Of a stretch of DNA of 64,000 nt, positions 1 to 9,165 are shown one piece after another. Location of the stretch: assembly GCF_004519315.1 (NCBI RefSeq), contig NZ_SOZE01000004.1, positions 62,001 through 126,000 on the forward strand. Direction: 5' to 3'. The stretch comes from Mucilaginibacter psychrotolerans. Its GTDB lineage: Bacteria > Bacteroidota > Bacteroidia > Sphingobacteriales > Sphingobacteriaceae. The notes beneath the pieces were generated by a model, which saw nothing but the letters and a program-made list of their open reading frames with translations, made no database searches and was not told where the DNA came from. The position numbers were made by a program, and so were the translations under genes. Position 1 is the stretch's first letter. Every line of letters starts with the position of its first letter.

Positions 1-2063
1 ACCTAAGCGAAAAATTTAAAAACAAACGCATATTCAAAAATTACCAGTTCTTGTTCCGCGAGCAGGATTCTACGCTCATTGGCGGCAAAACATTGCTGCC
101 GCTTTATCAGGAAGAAAAACTATCTGATAACTACTATCGCAAATCACCCTACGCAAAAAAGCAGGTGATATCGGCCAATAAACAAGTAAAGTACGATGAA
201 AGCTTTGTGGATAACCAGGGCCTCACTACCTACTTTAATCGTATGTATCAGGATATCAATATCTATGATAACAACGTGTCGTTGCTGAGCAACCAGTTGC
301 TAAGCCCTATTGCCGATCACTCGCCCGATTTCTATAAATTCTTCATCACCGATACGCTTAAAGATCAAAAACCGAATCTGATAGAGCTGAGCTTTACGCC
401 GCGCAATACCAACGGCATGCTGTTTGAGGGCAGGATATACATTACAATGGACGGCAACTACGCCGTGCAGAACGCCGTGCTTACCGTTAATAAAAACATC
501 AACCTTAACTTTGTGCGCCAGATGCAGGCCACACTTGCCTTCGAGAAAAACAACGACGGCAAATATCACCTGAGCCAAAGCGATCTGAAGATCGATTTCG
601 GCATCAATAAAAACAAAGGTGGAGGCGTATTTGGCGAGCGTTTGGTATCTATTAACAACTTCGTGGTAAACTCGCCGCGTACAGATGATACCTACAAAGG
701 CCCGGCGCAGGTTTTAGCTGCCAATGCCGATGAAAAAGACGATACCTATTGGCTGATGACCCGCCCCGATACATTGGATGCAGCCGCTGCAAGCATCTAT
801 AAAAATATAGATAGCCTGCAAACCATCCCATCGTTCAAAAAAACGATGGATATTGCTACGCTGGTGCTTGCCGGCTACAAAAATTACGGCAAGTTTGAGG
901 TTGGCCCGGCAAATACCTTCTACAGCTTTAACCCGGTAGAAGGCTTCCGTTTGCGTTTAGGTGGCCGCAGCACGCCGCAGCTAAGCAAACGTTACTACTT
1001 TGAAACCTATGGTGCTTATGGTACCAAGGATAAAGAGTGGAAATACTTCTTAAGCAGCACTTATTCCATCAACAATAAATCCATCTATTCGTTCCCGCAG
1101 AACTATATCAGGGCCAGCTTCCAGCACGATACCAAGGTGCCGGGGCAGGAACTGCAATTCGTGCAGGAGAGCAGCGTGCTGCTGTCGTTCAAACGCGGTG
1201 CAAACGATATTTGGCTGTATAATGATATCTTCAGGTTAGATTACGTGCACGAGTTCAGCAACCACCTTTCGTATACTATCGGTTTCAAAAAATGGAACCA
1301 GGATGCCGCCGGTGCCTTGCGTTTTCAAAACCTGCTGCCCAACGGTAACCTAAACGATGTGGGCACTATACATACTTCCGAGCTTTCGGCACAATTACGC
1401 TGGGCCCCGCACGAAAAATTTTACCAGGGCAAGCTGTACCGCACGCCTATACCTGATAAGTACCCCATTTTTACGCTGAACTATGCACAAGGCGTTAAGG
1501 GCCTGGCAGGCGGCGATTACAATTACCAAAACGTAACGGCCAACATCACCAAGCGTTTCTACCTGTCGCAATTGGGCTTTACCGATGTAAGTACAGAGGG
1601 CGGCTATTTATTTGGCCAGGTGCCTTTCCCATTGCTGGATATTCACCACGCCAACCAAAGTTATGCGTTCCAGCTCTACTCGTATAACCTCATGAATTTC
1701 CAGGAATTCGTGAGCGACCATTACGCCAGTGTTACTATCGATCATAACTTCAACGGCTTTTTGTTTAACCGCGTACCATTGCTTAAGAAACTGAAGCTGC
1801 GCGAGATCATCGACTTTAAGGCACTTTGGGGCGGCGTACGTAGTGAGAACGACCCAACCAACAACGCCAACCTGCTGCGTTTCCCATCAGGGGCAAACGG
1901 GGGTACTTATGCCCTGGGCTCAACCCCGTATATCGAAGGAAGCATCGCGGTAGGCAACATATTTAAATTGCTGCGTATCGATTTGGTGAAACGCTTTACT
2001 TACCTGGATAATCCGGGTGTATCACAGTACGGCGTAAGGGCATTTGTTAAGTTCGATTTTTAA
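1..2063 (+). CDS. DUF5686 family outer-membrane-associated protein, 5' truncated by window edge
   Basis: The reading frame is open from base 3 with no start codon inside the window, so the gene begins upstream. The internal TTG at 51 is not a convincing start. The visible 687 residues align along their whole length with the C-terminal part of the 849-residue protein at 37839-40388: both have a GKxLLPxY stretch, then LLSPIAD, then FFITDT, then LSFTPRNTN, and both end in a KFDF-type terminus. Such proteins normally carry a signal peptide and a carboxypeptidase-regulatory-like domain before a DUF5686 region. An aromatic-terminated C-terminus suggests an outer-membrane beta-barrel. The function is unknown. 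A paralogue of this type lies inside the sphingolipid gene strip later in the window. Confidence 0.8.
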   Translation, partial: LSEKFKNKRIFKNYQFLFREQDSTLIGGKTLLPLYQEEKLSDNYYRKSPYAKKQVISANKQVKYDESFVDNQGLTTYFNRMYQDINIYDNNVSLLSNQLLSPIADHSPDFYKFFITDTLKDQKPNLIELSFTPRNTNGMLFEGRIYITMDGNYAVQNAVLTVNKNINLNFVRQMQATLAFEKNNDGKYHLSQSDLKIDFGINKNKGGGVFGERLVSINNFVVNSPRTDDTYKGPAQVLAANADEKDDTYWLMTRPDTLDAAAASIYKNIDSLQTIPSFKKTMDIATLVLAGYKNYGKFEVGPANTFYSFNPVEGFRLRLGGRSTPQLSKRYYFETYGAYGTKDKEWKYFLSSTYSINNKSIYSFPQNYIRASFQHDTKVPGQELQFVQESSVLLSFKRGANDIWLYNDIFRLDYVHEFSNHLSYTIGFKKWNQDAAGALRFQNLLPNGNLNDVGTIHTSELSAQLRWAPHEKFYQGKLYRTPIPDKYPIFTLNYAQGVKGLAGGDYNYQNVTANITKRFYLSQLGFTDVSTEGGYLFGQVPFPLLDIHHANQSYAFQLYSYNLMNFQEFVSDHYASVTIDHNFNGFLFNRVPLLKKLKLREIIDFKALWGGVRSENDPTNNANLLRFPSGANGGTYALGSTPYIEGSIAVGNIFKLLRIDLVKRFTYLDNPGVSQYGVRAFVKFDF

Positions 2064-2108
2064 TGTAATTTCGTTTAAACCAGTTGTACCTTTAAGCGTT
2101 ATATAATC

Positions 2109-2585
2109 ATGGCAGAAGACTGCAATGCAATTGAAGATTCTAAAAGGATCACCTGTAAATTGGTGTACCTGTTGAAACGTTCTATAGACGATTGGAGCAT
2201 GAAAAAGCTCTGCCGCTTGGATAACCCCGATTTTAACAATGCGCATATTCCATTTTTTATGAGCATAGGAACTATCGGCATAACCAACAACGCACTGGCG
2301 GCTAAGATGGGTGTAAGTAAGCAGGCAGCCAGTAAAATTGTTAAGGAATTGGAAGCTACCAACATGGTGCGGAGTGAAAAATGCCCCGACGATGCCCGGG
2401 CATCTATGCTTTACTTAACCCCGCAAGGTGAGAAATTTTACCTGCACTTAAAAAAGCAGGTTGATAATTTAGAGAACGAATACAAAAAGGTAGTAGGCGT
2501 AAAAAACTACGAAGCTGCTATAGATGTAATGCTTAAACTGGTAAAATTCCACGAGGATTATAATTGCGCGGGAGAGCCGGTTTAG
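2109..2585 (+). CDS. MarR-family transcriptional regulator
   Basis: 158 residues with a winged helix-turn-helix at about residues 55-112. The recognition-helix region reads MGVSKQAASKIVKELE and is followed by a wing with DDARASMLYLTPQG, the usual MarR layout of dimerising helices around a wHTH. The family acts as dimers that repress or activate small-molecule and stress-response genes. It is 45 bases downstream of the DUF5686 gene on the same strand. The ligand cannot be told from sequence. Because the window also holds quinone-detoxification genes of the kind controlled by MhqR-type MarR proteins in Bacillus, a link is possible. The operators found in front of those genes are tandem direct repeats, however, not the palindrome expected for MarR. 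Confidence 0.85.
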   Translation: MAEDCNAIEDSKRITCKLVYLLKRSIDDWSMKKLCRLDNPDFNNAHIPFFMSIGTIGITNNALAAKMGVSKQAASKIVKELEATNMVRSEKCPDDARASMLYLTPQGEKFYLHLKKQVDNLENEYKKVVGVKNYEAAIDVMLKLVKFHEDYNCAGEPV

Positions 2586-2629
2586 TGATAGTAATGAAAT
2601 AATTTAGGGAATATATAGTTTTCAAAAAG

Positions 2630-2661
2630 AAGGCCATGGGTATAAAACCTGTGGCCTTTGC
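2630..2661 (+). terminator. Hairpin after the marR gene
   Basis: Inverted repeat AAGGCCATGGGT / ACCTGTGGCCTT (arms 2630-2641 and 2647-2658) 45 bases after the marR stop. The T run after it is weak (TTG), so it may be only a structural hairpin. Confidence 0.4.
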
Positions 2662-2679
2662 TATTGACACGAATTTCAC

Positions 2680-2726
2680 GAATTGAGTTAACACTAATTC
2701 CACGAATAAGGCCAATTTCACGAATT
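2680..2726 (+). repeat. 47-bp dispersed intergenic repeat, copy 1
   Basis: 41 of 47 bases match the reverse complement of 26201-26247. Its core word CACGAATT recurs around it, and a looser copy of the theme continues to about 2780. The flanking stretch 2586-2943 has no convincing gene. Confidence 0.65.
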
Positions 2727-2899
2727 GATAGGTACGTTTTATAAAAGACAAGTTGAGCTAACAAGAATTCCACGAGTTAAGAAAAATTAGCGCAAACCGA
2801 CCGAAGGGAGCTCATTAATCCCTTGAAAAAACGATAGAAATATTAATAGCCCCCGGCAAGCAGAGTCACCTTGCAATCGCAGACCTAGCCTGCCGAAGA

Positions 2900-2925
2900 T
2901 TGCCGCGCTGTCGCTCGCAACGACG
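2900..2925 (-). repeat. 26-bp REP-like repeat, copy 1
   Basis: The word TGCCGCGCTGTCGCTCGCAA sits within a 26-bp unit that matches, at 23 of 26 bases, the reverse complement of 56151-56176. It lies in the otherwise empty 2586-2943 interval, just after the 3' end of the minus-strand small membrane gene. Confidence 0.5.
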
Positions 2926-2943
2926 TAGTTGGTAATTGTATGA

Positions 2944-3306
2944 CTACACCGGCATCGTCGGGTCAACCTTTGCGGTAACCTTTTTGTAGATAGAGAAGCC
3001 GCCATAAGCGTAAACCACAGCAATAAATACATATACCCAAATGGATATATTTCTTCCGGCGAATATTAAATAGGAGTAGGGGATGCTGAAACATACACAG
3101 GCAATGAGCAATTGTGTCATGAATGGTTTTTTCTTGCGCATGTTTTTGATTACCCAGCCCAAAAAGAAAAAGAACAGCGGCTTGCTTACCAAATAAAGAA
3201 TGGCAAGCAGCAACGGGTTAACATCGTGCTCTTCGCCTAGGCTGAACAGCCAATCTTTAAACATTTCCAAATACTCCATCATTGGATGCAAGGTAGGGTT
3301 TTCCAA
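2944..3306 (-). CDS. Small hydrophobic membrane protein, unknown function
   Basis: 120 residues with about three hydrophobic segments (roughly residues 30-53, 64-84 and 88-106) and a short charged C-terminus. This suggests an inner-membrane protein of about three passes. Methionines at residues 9 and 10 are alternative starts, giving a protein of about 110 residues. It stands alone on the minus strand between a repeat-rich interval and the divergent oxidoreductase gene at 3391. No family was recognised. The call rests on ORF length, hydrophobic pattern and a clean start and stop. Confidence 0.55.
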   Translation of the reverse strand: MENPTLHPMMEYLEMFKDWLFSLGEEHDVNPLLLAILYLVSKPLFFFFLGWVIKNMRKKKPFMTQLLIACVCFSIPYSYLIFAGRNISIWVYVFIAVVYAYGGFSIYKKVTAKVDPTMPV

Positions 3307-3390
3307 TCAATCTGCAATGATTTTGTCGCCGGGACAATCTTTTGTATCGGCATAAAATAGCTAGATTAGAGCTTTATAAACCAACTTATT

Positions 3391-4041
3391 ATGCGTGTAT
3401 TGATTTTGGGTGCTACAGGCCGCACCGGTAAATTGCTTTTGCAGGAAACATTGGCGCGAGGCTATGCAGTAAACGCATTAGTGCGCGATAAGAGCAAGGT
3501 TGCTATGCATCCCGCATTAACACTGTTCGAGGGCTTGCCCACCGATGCCGCAGCCCTAAATAAGGCTATGGTAGGTTGCGAAGCTATCCTGAGTGCATTA
3601 AATATTTCCCGTAATTCTGATTTTCCTTGGGCTAAGCTGCGCACGCCTGCAAATTTCCTTTTTGAGACGGCGAAGAATATTATCGAGCTTGCGCTGCAGC
3701 ACGGTATCAGCAGGGTTATCCTCACCTCCGCATGGGGCACTAACGATACCCTGAAAGATATCCCCTGGTGGTTTAAATGGGTTATCGAAAACAGCAACGT
3801 AGGCGTTGCCTATCGCGACCATGAACGGCAGGAGGATATGTTCGCTGCATCCGGCTTAAATTATACTGTAGTGCGGCCTGTGGGTCTTACCAATTCTTCA
3901 AAAAGTAAAACCGTTTTGGTTAGCCTGGCCAATAATCCAAAGCCCCTCCTCACCATCAGCCGGGGCGATGTAGCGAAGTTTATGGTGGATGCATTGCTGG
4001 GGAATCTTTTCGCGCGGCAGATGCCGGTCATATCTTCCTGA
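3391..4041 (+). CDS. NAD(P)H-binding SDR-like oxidoreductase (NmrA/BVR-B type)
   Basis: 216 residues, an atypical short-chain dehydrogenase fold. The N-terminal nucleotide-binding motif GATGRTG is at residues 7-13 after a hydrophobic beta strand, with ALVRDKSK at the end of strand 2, as in proteins of the NAD(P)-binding PF13460 group. The length matches that group (about 200-220). The substrate is unknown; relatives include flavin reductase/biliverdin reductase B-like enzymes and redox sensors. It is a single gene with its own upstream gap of 84 bases from the divergent membrane gene. Confidence 0.8.
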   Translation: MRVLILGATGRTGKLLLQETLARGYAVNALVRDKSKVAMHPALTLFEGLPTDAAALNKAMVGCEAILSALNISRNSDFPWAKLRTPANFLFETAKNIIELALQHGISRVILTSAWGTNDTLKDIPWWFKWVIENSNVGVAYRDHERQEDMFAASGLNYTVVRPVGLTNSSKSKTVLVSLANNPKPLLTISRGDVAKFMVDALLGNLFARQMPVISS

Positions 4042-4352
4042 AAATACCTAACTCAGCCCGTTTCAGGATACCGCCAATTAACTATGAGTGTTTATTTTTT
4101 TTGATATACGGGTTGTTTTTTTCTATAGATCCTATTTATTTGTAGCATATTTATTACAAATGAATTTTATGGTTATTTATTAAAATATACTGGTTTAAAC
4201 GTATATATTTGGCGTATATAAAGCCGTAAGCTGCTGTTGTTTAGGTTTTTTAAACGCAGTGTTATATTGTCATAGTTGCAATATTATGAATGTTGGCAAA
4301 AAAGCCGCGGTGATCATAATTCAAATTTAGTACAACCTTATCATATTCTAAG
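4042..4352. other. AT-rich intergenic region before the large secreted protein
   Basis: No ORF. It holds a perfect TAnnTTTG box at 4204-4211. The long leader of about 140 bases after it is AT-rich, without a clear Shine-Dalgarno site. Confidence 0.5.
4204..4211 (+). promoter_or_regulatory. Candidate Bacteroidota -7 box
   Basis: TATATTTG matches the Bacteroidota -7 consensus TAnnTTTG exactly. No clear TTG -33 element is seen at the usual 19-21 base spacing, so support is partial. Confidence 0.4.
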
Positions 4353-7300
4353 ATGAATAACCTTACCTCATCCACAATTTTATTGGCTCAACTTGTCTAC
4401 AGAAGAACAAAGGCAGTTACGCTAACGCTCATTATCGCAGTAGTTAGTGCATGTGCATTCGCTGCAAAACCTATACCCGCTGTGGTTCATGTTCGCAGTG
4501 CGGCCTTTGCATATACCATAACTTCCTTTTCACCGGCATCGGGTGCTCCCGGTACTTTGGTTACCGTAACAGGCAGTGGATTTACATCGGCTTCGACACT
4601 CGCCATTGGCGGGAAACCTGCCATAGTAACTTCTTATACCGCTACGCAAATTGTGGGTATGGTAATGCCGGGCGCTATTACCGGTAAAGTGGTAATTGCC
4701 AGTGTAAGTTCTTCCACCGATTTTACAGTAACCGAAACGCCATACCCGGTCTTCCAACAAGGCGCAAAACTTATCGATACAACGATAAAGTATGGCCCTT
4801 ACAACTCGGTGTTCGAAAGTATCGGCCAGGGGAAAACAGCTGCCCTGGCTGCTGATGGGAACTCAGCAGTTGTAGGCAGCAGCTCAAGCTATCTTTTTTA
4901 CGCCCGTAAAAACAACAAGTGGACGGTATCCGCAGTATTTGTAGGCAATACCCCATTCAGAACACTTAGCAATTACCTTGCTTTAAGCGCAGATGGCAGC
5001 ACCGCATTAACAGGACACGACGCGGGACCCGCTAAGTTGTACAAACGCACTAATGGCGCATGGCAGGATGCCGGTACGCTAAACGATTCTTTAGGTAACG
5101 TAGTAGGGCTTTCAGCAGATGGCAAAACAGCCATATTAGGTAAAAATAGCTATGGTGGCAGTTATAGTGGCGGCGAAACGGGCCTTGGTATCACCATCAT
5201 GAAACTTGTTGGCAATACCTGGCAGAAACAACAGGTAGCGGATGTTCCAAACTACACAGAAGAGCATGTGTACCTAGGCATGATTCGTTTTGATGAAGAG
5301 GGTAACGTGACCAACACCCCTCAATATTATACGGTGGGCAGGGGATCTCCGGGCAACCGCGTGGCCATAAGCGCCGATGGCAAAACGGCCGCAGCATCTT
5401 CTTTTCAAAACGCCGGCCGTTACAACCGCCTTTTTAACCTGGGTTACACCGCTATTTACAAGCTATCGTCAACGGGGTGGGAAGTGCAGGCAGTGCTGCC
5501 GCAATATGGTGATTTTAAGTTTAGTGCCGATGGCAATACTTTTTTGGCAGGCGGGCTTGTTTACACACGGAACGGGGATACATGGAGCCTCCAACAGTAT
5601 TTACCCTACGGCGGGGGGGCTATGAGTGCCGACGGCAACACCATTGTGTTTGCCGCCCCAACGCCAGCGGCTTTTATCCGTGCAGGCAATGGCTGGGTGC
5701 AAAAAGAAATACCTGCGCCAAACCCGGCAGCTGTTGCAACAGAGGATAGACTGAACAATATTGCCCTCAGTGCAGATGGCTCCACTGCATTTTTCGGTAT
5801 CCCCGACGATGCTACACGCAAAAGCCAATATAATAATCAGCCACTTGGTTCGGTAACAGTTTACGGTACTGTTCCCTATAACCCACTTGATTACGCTACA
5901 ACCATAACTTTTTCAAACACAACCGCTACCACCACCACCTTAAGCTGGCCACGCGGCAACGGAACTACCAACCGGGCGGTGTTTTTAAAGATGGGTACTG
6001 ATGGTGTACCTGCAGCTATTAACGGTACAGCATATACCCCCGATAGCTCGTTTATGTCGTTTAACTCCTGGCCAAAAATAGCCAGTGTGGCCGCTACCGG
6101 TTGGTATTGTGTTTACAACGGAAAAGGAGGCTATGTAAATATTTCAGGACTTAGAACCGGTACCACCTACACGGCATCGGTTGTGGAGTACACCGGCAGC
6201 GCCGGAGCCGAAACCTACCGGGTTACCGGGGTTAAAACGAAGGTAACTACACCCATTGTTGCTCCTAATTACGCAACGTCTGTACGCGCTAATCCCGGTA
6301 AAAACCCTGCCACGATGATGAGCATCGAATACTATCCTAATGGGCCGATACCGGTAGGGCTCGCCATATTTGTGAAAGAAATAGGTTTAGCCAGCAGTAT
6401 TTTTTACCCATATAATTATAGTGAAATACCTTTGCCCGGAACAGCATCTTACGCGGCAAACAATAAATTTGGTACAGGCGAACAAATAGGCGGTAGTGGC
6501 TGGTTTTGCGTTTACAACGGCGTACCTTCGCCGAACGCGGTAAGCGTAACCGGTTTGCGGCCCGGTGCATATTACCGTGTTGTTGCTGTTAACTATAACG
6601 GAAGCAAATCAAAACCGGTTTACACTGAGCCAGACGATAGGGGTAGTACGGGTGATACCTATAGAACAAATAGCTTCGACCCGCCAACAGGATATGCAAC
6701 GGCTTTAACATTCAGCAATACAACAGCAACATCCAGTACTTTAAGCTGGACTAACGGCACCGGTGCCTCGCGCGCAGTATTTATCAAAGCAGGTTCGTTA
6801 GGTGCGCCCGTGATTTATGAAGGATATTATAGCCCCGAAGCAAGTAATCCATATACGCTAGGTAACCCAGTTTACCAGCAATCGGGTAACACAGATTGGT
6901 ATTGCGTGTATGCAGGTACAGGCAGTTCTGTAAATTTATTAGGCTTATCACCTTCAACCACCTATCGCGTTGTGGTGGTTGATTACAATGGCGGCGACGG
7001 TGCCGCACCAGCAGCCTTTGTGGCGCGTTTTAATGGCGCAAATGTAACTACCCCGGCGCCCGTTGGCGCACCTGCTACACCGCCAACAGGCTACGCAACT
7101 GCTTACGCATTCAGTAATACGGCACCAACATCAACTACATTAAGTTGGACAAGCAGTAACGGCGCTGCGCGTGCGGTATTCCTAAAAAAAGGCACGAGCG
7201 GCGCACTTAACGTACTGCAAGGGCATGCTTACACAGCCAGTAACACATTTGGCCTGGGCGATATGGCAGGCACTAATGGCTGGTACTGTATTTATAACGG

Positions 7301-7808
7301 CACTGGCAGCAGCGTAAACATAGCCGGCTTAAGTGCATCAACCACCTATAGGGCAATTGTGCTTGAGTATAATAAAGTTACAGGCGTTGCAGGCACAGAA
7401 GGCTATAACCTAAGCCGGTATAACGGCGCAAATGTTACCACTACCGTAGCACCGGCCCTGGTGCTTACCACCAACCAAAAACGGATGCTGGTAGAGCAGG
7501 AGGTACTGGCAGATAACGCCACGCCTGATTTGAATATCCACCAGGGGATGTCGCCCAATGGGGATGGTGCCAACGATGTGTTCACGATAGATGGCATAGG
7601 TGCTTATCCGCAGAATACCGTTAAGATAATGAATAGCAACGGTGATGTAATATACACAGCCATCGGCTATGATAATTACCTAAAAGCATTTGATGGACAT
7701 TCTGCAAAAGGAGATTTGCAAAAAGCAGGAACGTATTTCTATGCACTGGAATATAAGAAAGGTGCCGATACGATACGCAAGACCGGTTATTTGGTGATCA
7801 AATATTGA
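4353..7808 (+). CDS. Large secreted protein: IPT/TIG domain, SADG repeats, FN3-like repeats, type IX (CHU_C) sorting domain
   Basis: 1151 residues. An N-terminal hydrophobic export signal (about 20-42) leads into an IPT/TIG-like domain (about 52-130, with SPASGAPGTLVTVTGSGF). A region to about 500 follows in which LSADGSTA/ISADGKTA-type words recur, typical of beta-propeller blades. Then come four fibronectin-III-like modules starting near bases 5885, 6265, 6690 and 7090; three carry the words FSNT...TLSW and RAVFxK, and the second is diverged. The C-terminus has MSPNGDGANDVF and ends in a beta-rich stretch, which is the CHU_C/type B T9SS sorting signal. The protein is therefore probably exported across the outer membrane by type IX secretion and surface-attached or released. 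Role is unknown; adhesion or matrix binding are possible. No catalytic domain was seen. Confidence 0.85.
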   Translation: MNNLTSSTILLAQLVYRRTKAVTLTLIIAVVSACAFAAKPIPAVVHVRSAAFAYTITSFSPASGAPGTLVTVTGSGFTSASTLAIGGKPAIVTSYTATQIVGMVMPGAITGKVVIASVSSSTDFTVTETPYPVFQQGAKLIDTTIKYGPYNSVFESIGQGKTAALAADGNSAVVGSSSSYLFYARKNNKWTVSAVFVGNTPFRTLSNYLALSADGSTALTGHDAGPAKLYKRTNGAWQDAGTLNDSLGNVVGLSADGKTAILGKNSYGGSYSGGETGLGITIMKLVGNTWQKQQVADVPNYTEEHVYLGMIRFDEEGNVTNTPQYYTVGRGSPGNRVAISADGKTAAASSFQNAGRYNRLFNLGYTAIYKLSSTGWEVQAVLPQYGDFKFSADGNTFLAGGLVYTRNGDTWSLQQYLPYGGGAMSADGNTIVFAAPTPAAFIRAGNGWVQKEIPAPNPAAVATEDRLNNIALSADGSTAFFGIPDDATRKSQYNNQPLGSVTVYGTVPYNPLDYATTITFSNTTATTTTLSWPRGNGTTNRAVFLKMGTDGVPAAINGTAYTPDSSFMSFNSWPKIASVAATGWYCVYNGKGGYVNISGLRTGTTYTASVVEYTGSAGAETYRVTGVKTKVTTPIVAPNYATSVRANPGKNPATMMSIEYYPNGPIPVGLAIFVKEIGLASSIFYPYNYSEIPLPGTASYAANNKFGTGEQIGGSGWFCVYNGVPSPNAVSVTGLRPGAYYRVVAVNYNGSKSKPVYTEPDDRGSTGDTYRTNSFDPPTGYATALTFSNTTATSSTLSWTNGTGASRAVFIKAGSLGAPVIYEGYYSPEASNPYTLGNPVYQQSGNTDWYCVYAGTGSSVNLLGLSPSTTYRVVVVDYNGGDGAAPAAFVARFNGANVTTPAPVGAPATPPTGYATAYAFSNTAPTSTTLSWTSSNGAARAVFLKKGTSGALNVLQGHAYTASNTFGLGDMAGTNGWYCIYNGTGSSVNIAGLSASTTYRAIVLEYNKVTGVAGTEGYNLSRYNGANVTTTVAPALVLTTNQKRMLVEQEVLADNATPDLNIHQGMSPNGDGANDVFTIDGIGAYPQNTVKIMNSNGDVIYTAIGYDNYLKAFDGHSAKGDLQKAGTYFYALEYKKGADTIRKTGYLVIKY

Positions 7809-7846
7809 GATAATCAGGTGGCCCGATGGAGGTATTTATAAACGGC

Positions 7847-7887
7847 AAACGGCCACATGGATTTCCCTGTTGGCCGTTTGTTGTTTA
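7847..7887 (+). terminator. Rho-independent terminator
   Basis: Perfect 10-bp stem CAAACGGCCA / TGGCCGTTTG (7847-7856 and 7872-7881) followed by TTGTTT, 38 bases after the stop of the secreted protein. Confidence 0.75.
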
Positions 7888-7916
7888 TGATACTATAAGT
7901 GCGCTGAAGGTGATTA

Positions 7917-8105
7917 TCAGGCGCGCTCCTCGTTCTCTCTGTTAAGCAATTCTAGTTTGCCATCTGCATTGACACCGTAGATAGAATGTATTTCTGTTTG
8001 AGCTTTAAAATCCGGTTCGCTTCGTTTGGTACGTGAGCCGATCAAGGGCGTTAAAACCAAAAAACAGGTAACAATGATTTGTATAATTACATCTTCCATA
8101 TCCAT
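7917..8105 (-). CDS. Possible 62-residue membrane protein
   Basis: A short ORF with one hydrophobic segment (about residues 5-24) followed by a charged tail. It is isolated between the terminator of the large secreted protein and the GyrI-like gene. No family was recognised. It could be a chance ORF; the support is only the membrane-segment-plus-charged-tail pattern and a gene-free neighbourhood. Confidence 0.35.
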   Translation of the reverse strand: MDMEDVIIQIIVTCFLVLTPLIGSRTKRSEPDFKAQTEIHSIYGVNADGKLELLNRENEERA

Positions 8106-8271
8106 AAAACAGGCCGTTTGTTTATGAAGTACATTTTAAGGAAATAGCATCCTTAAAATATGCCATTTTAGTTCCATAACATGTGTTAGCGACAATTTGT
8201 TGGCCCGAATAATTATTAGTCTGCTGGCTGGCGATAAATGTTACATTTCTGTTATATAAACACCCCGGAAG

Positions 8272-8757
8272 CTATTTGCATATAGGTATCCATATTTCTT
8301 CTTCGCTATCGGCACTGTCGCTTTTATATTTCTCGCCCATAACGGCAAAATGGGGCCTGTGTGCAACCCGGTAGCCCGAGGCTGGCAGCCATTCGGTGAA
8401 AATATAGCGGTAGGTTTCGGGGCCGTTTGCGGCAGGGCCATAATGGGTAAAAACGGCATACAGGCCCGCTGGTATGTTAAGGATTTCCATATCCGCAGGT
8501 GCATCATTGGGTTCGGCAACCTCTACCGCAGCCCATTTCTCAAAGATGGCTTCAGGATTAAAGTTCTCGAAAAATGTTGCCGGATAAACCTCCATCGAGT
8601 AAAGTTCAGTACCAATGGCCTGGCTTATTTCCATGCGCCTTAGCATAAATCTGCGCCAAAGCTGTCCGGTTTTGTTATCGACGTATGACATACTCATGCG
8701 TATGCCGCAGAATAGTTTAGCGGGCAGGGTTTCAAAACGTGGTTGCATAGCGGGCAA
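8272..8757 (-). CDS. GyrI-like effector-binding domain protein
   Basis: 161 residues matching the GyrI-like small-molecule-binding fold (AraC effector-binding type, PF06445). It has an N-terminal RFETLPAKLFCGIRMSM strand, a central SMEVYP strand, then IPAGLYAVFTHYGPA, the family's conserved loop, and a C-terminal acidic EEEIWIPI strand. There is no DNA-binding domain, so it is a stand-alone binder. Family members sequester drugs or toxins, and some hydrolyse cyclopropanoid cytotoxins. The ligand here is unknown. It is followed on the same strand by the small gene at 8807-8971, which lies upstream of it. Confidence 0.8.
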   Translation of the reverse strand: MPAMQPRFETLPAKLFCGIRMSMSYVDNKTGQLWRRFMLRRMEISQAIGTELYSMEVYPATFFENFNPEAIFEKWAAVEVAEPNDAPADMEILNIPAGLYAVFTHYGPAANGPETYRYIFTEWLPASGYRVAHRPHFAVMGEKYKSDSADSEEEIWIPICK

Positions 8758-8806
8758 ATCTCGCGAAGCATGGCCGGGAATAGAAATTTATTTGGAAGAA
8801 AGGTAG

Positions 8807-8971
8807 CTACATCCGCTTCTCGTCGCGGTCGTGTTTTTCGGGTTGGGTGCCTTGTTGGTTCAGATCGCTCTCAAACTGCTTTTCGTCTTTCATGTTTTTG
8901 CGCACCAGCAAAAAAATAACCAGCAAGGCTAATGTGGCAACAATGGCCACAACGGTATAATCGATTTGCAT
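8807..8971 (-). CDS. Small single-pass membrane protein
   Basis: 54 residues: a hydrophobic helix at about residues 5-23 followed by a charged, Asp/Glu/Lys-rich tail with several Gln. An upstream in-frame ATG at 9019 would add 16 residues, but those bases belong to a tRNA-shaped sequence (8994-9066) and encode Pro/Leu-rich filler. The ATG at 8971 is therefore preferred. No family was recognised. Confidence 0.5.
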   Translation of the reverse strand: MQIDYTVVAIVATLALLVIFLLVRKNMKDEKQFESDLNQQGTQPEKHDRDEKRM

Positions 8972-8993
8972 ATGTTTAAGATTAATTGGCAGA

Positions 8994-9066
8994 TGCAGAG
9001 GAAGGGGTCGAACCTTCAATATGCTGCCTTTTCAGCACTCTGCTTAAACTCTAAAATTACCCTGCA
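8994..9066 (-). pseudogene. Degenerate tRNA-Phe-shaped element
   Basis: On the minus strand a 7-bp acceptor stem (TGCAGGG / CTCTGCA, one G-U) encloses exactly 73 bases. The T-arm is perfect: stem GAAGG / CCTTC, loop TTCGACC. Positions 32-38 read CTGAAAA, which would place a GAA (Phe) anticodon correctly. The anticodon stem does not pair (GAGTG against GGCAG) and the D-loop lacks GG, so it cannot be a normal tRNA. An alternative hairpin TGCTG / CAGCA occupies the centre. It is best described as a decayed tRNA gene or a tRNA-like structure. Confidence 0.35.
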
Positions 9067-9165
9067 AATATATAATACAATTTGTCGGCATTTCCGATTA
9101 ATTAATTACTTAATGAGGAGTTAATCTGATGGAAACAAGGCCGGGGAAGATCCACTCAGCAAACC

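Noticed and set aside
300..578. Minus-strand ORF inside the DUF5686 gene
   Set aside because: It lies wholly inside a well-supported gene and has no domain; a frame shadow.
2787..3032. Minus-strand ORF of 81 codons over the small membrane gene's 3' end
   Set aside because: It crosses a REP-like repeat and a more credible gene; Arg/Cys-rich noise.
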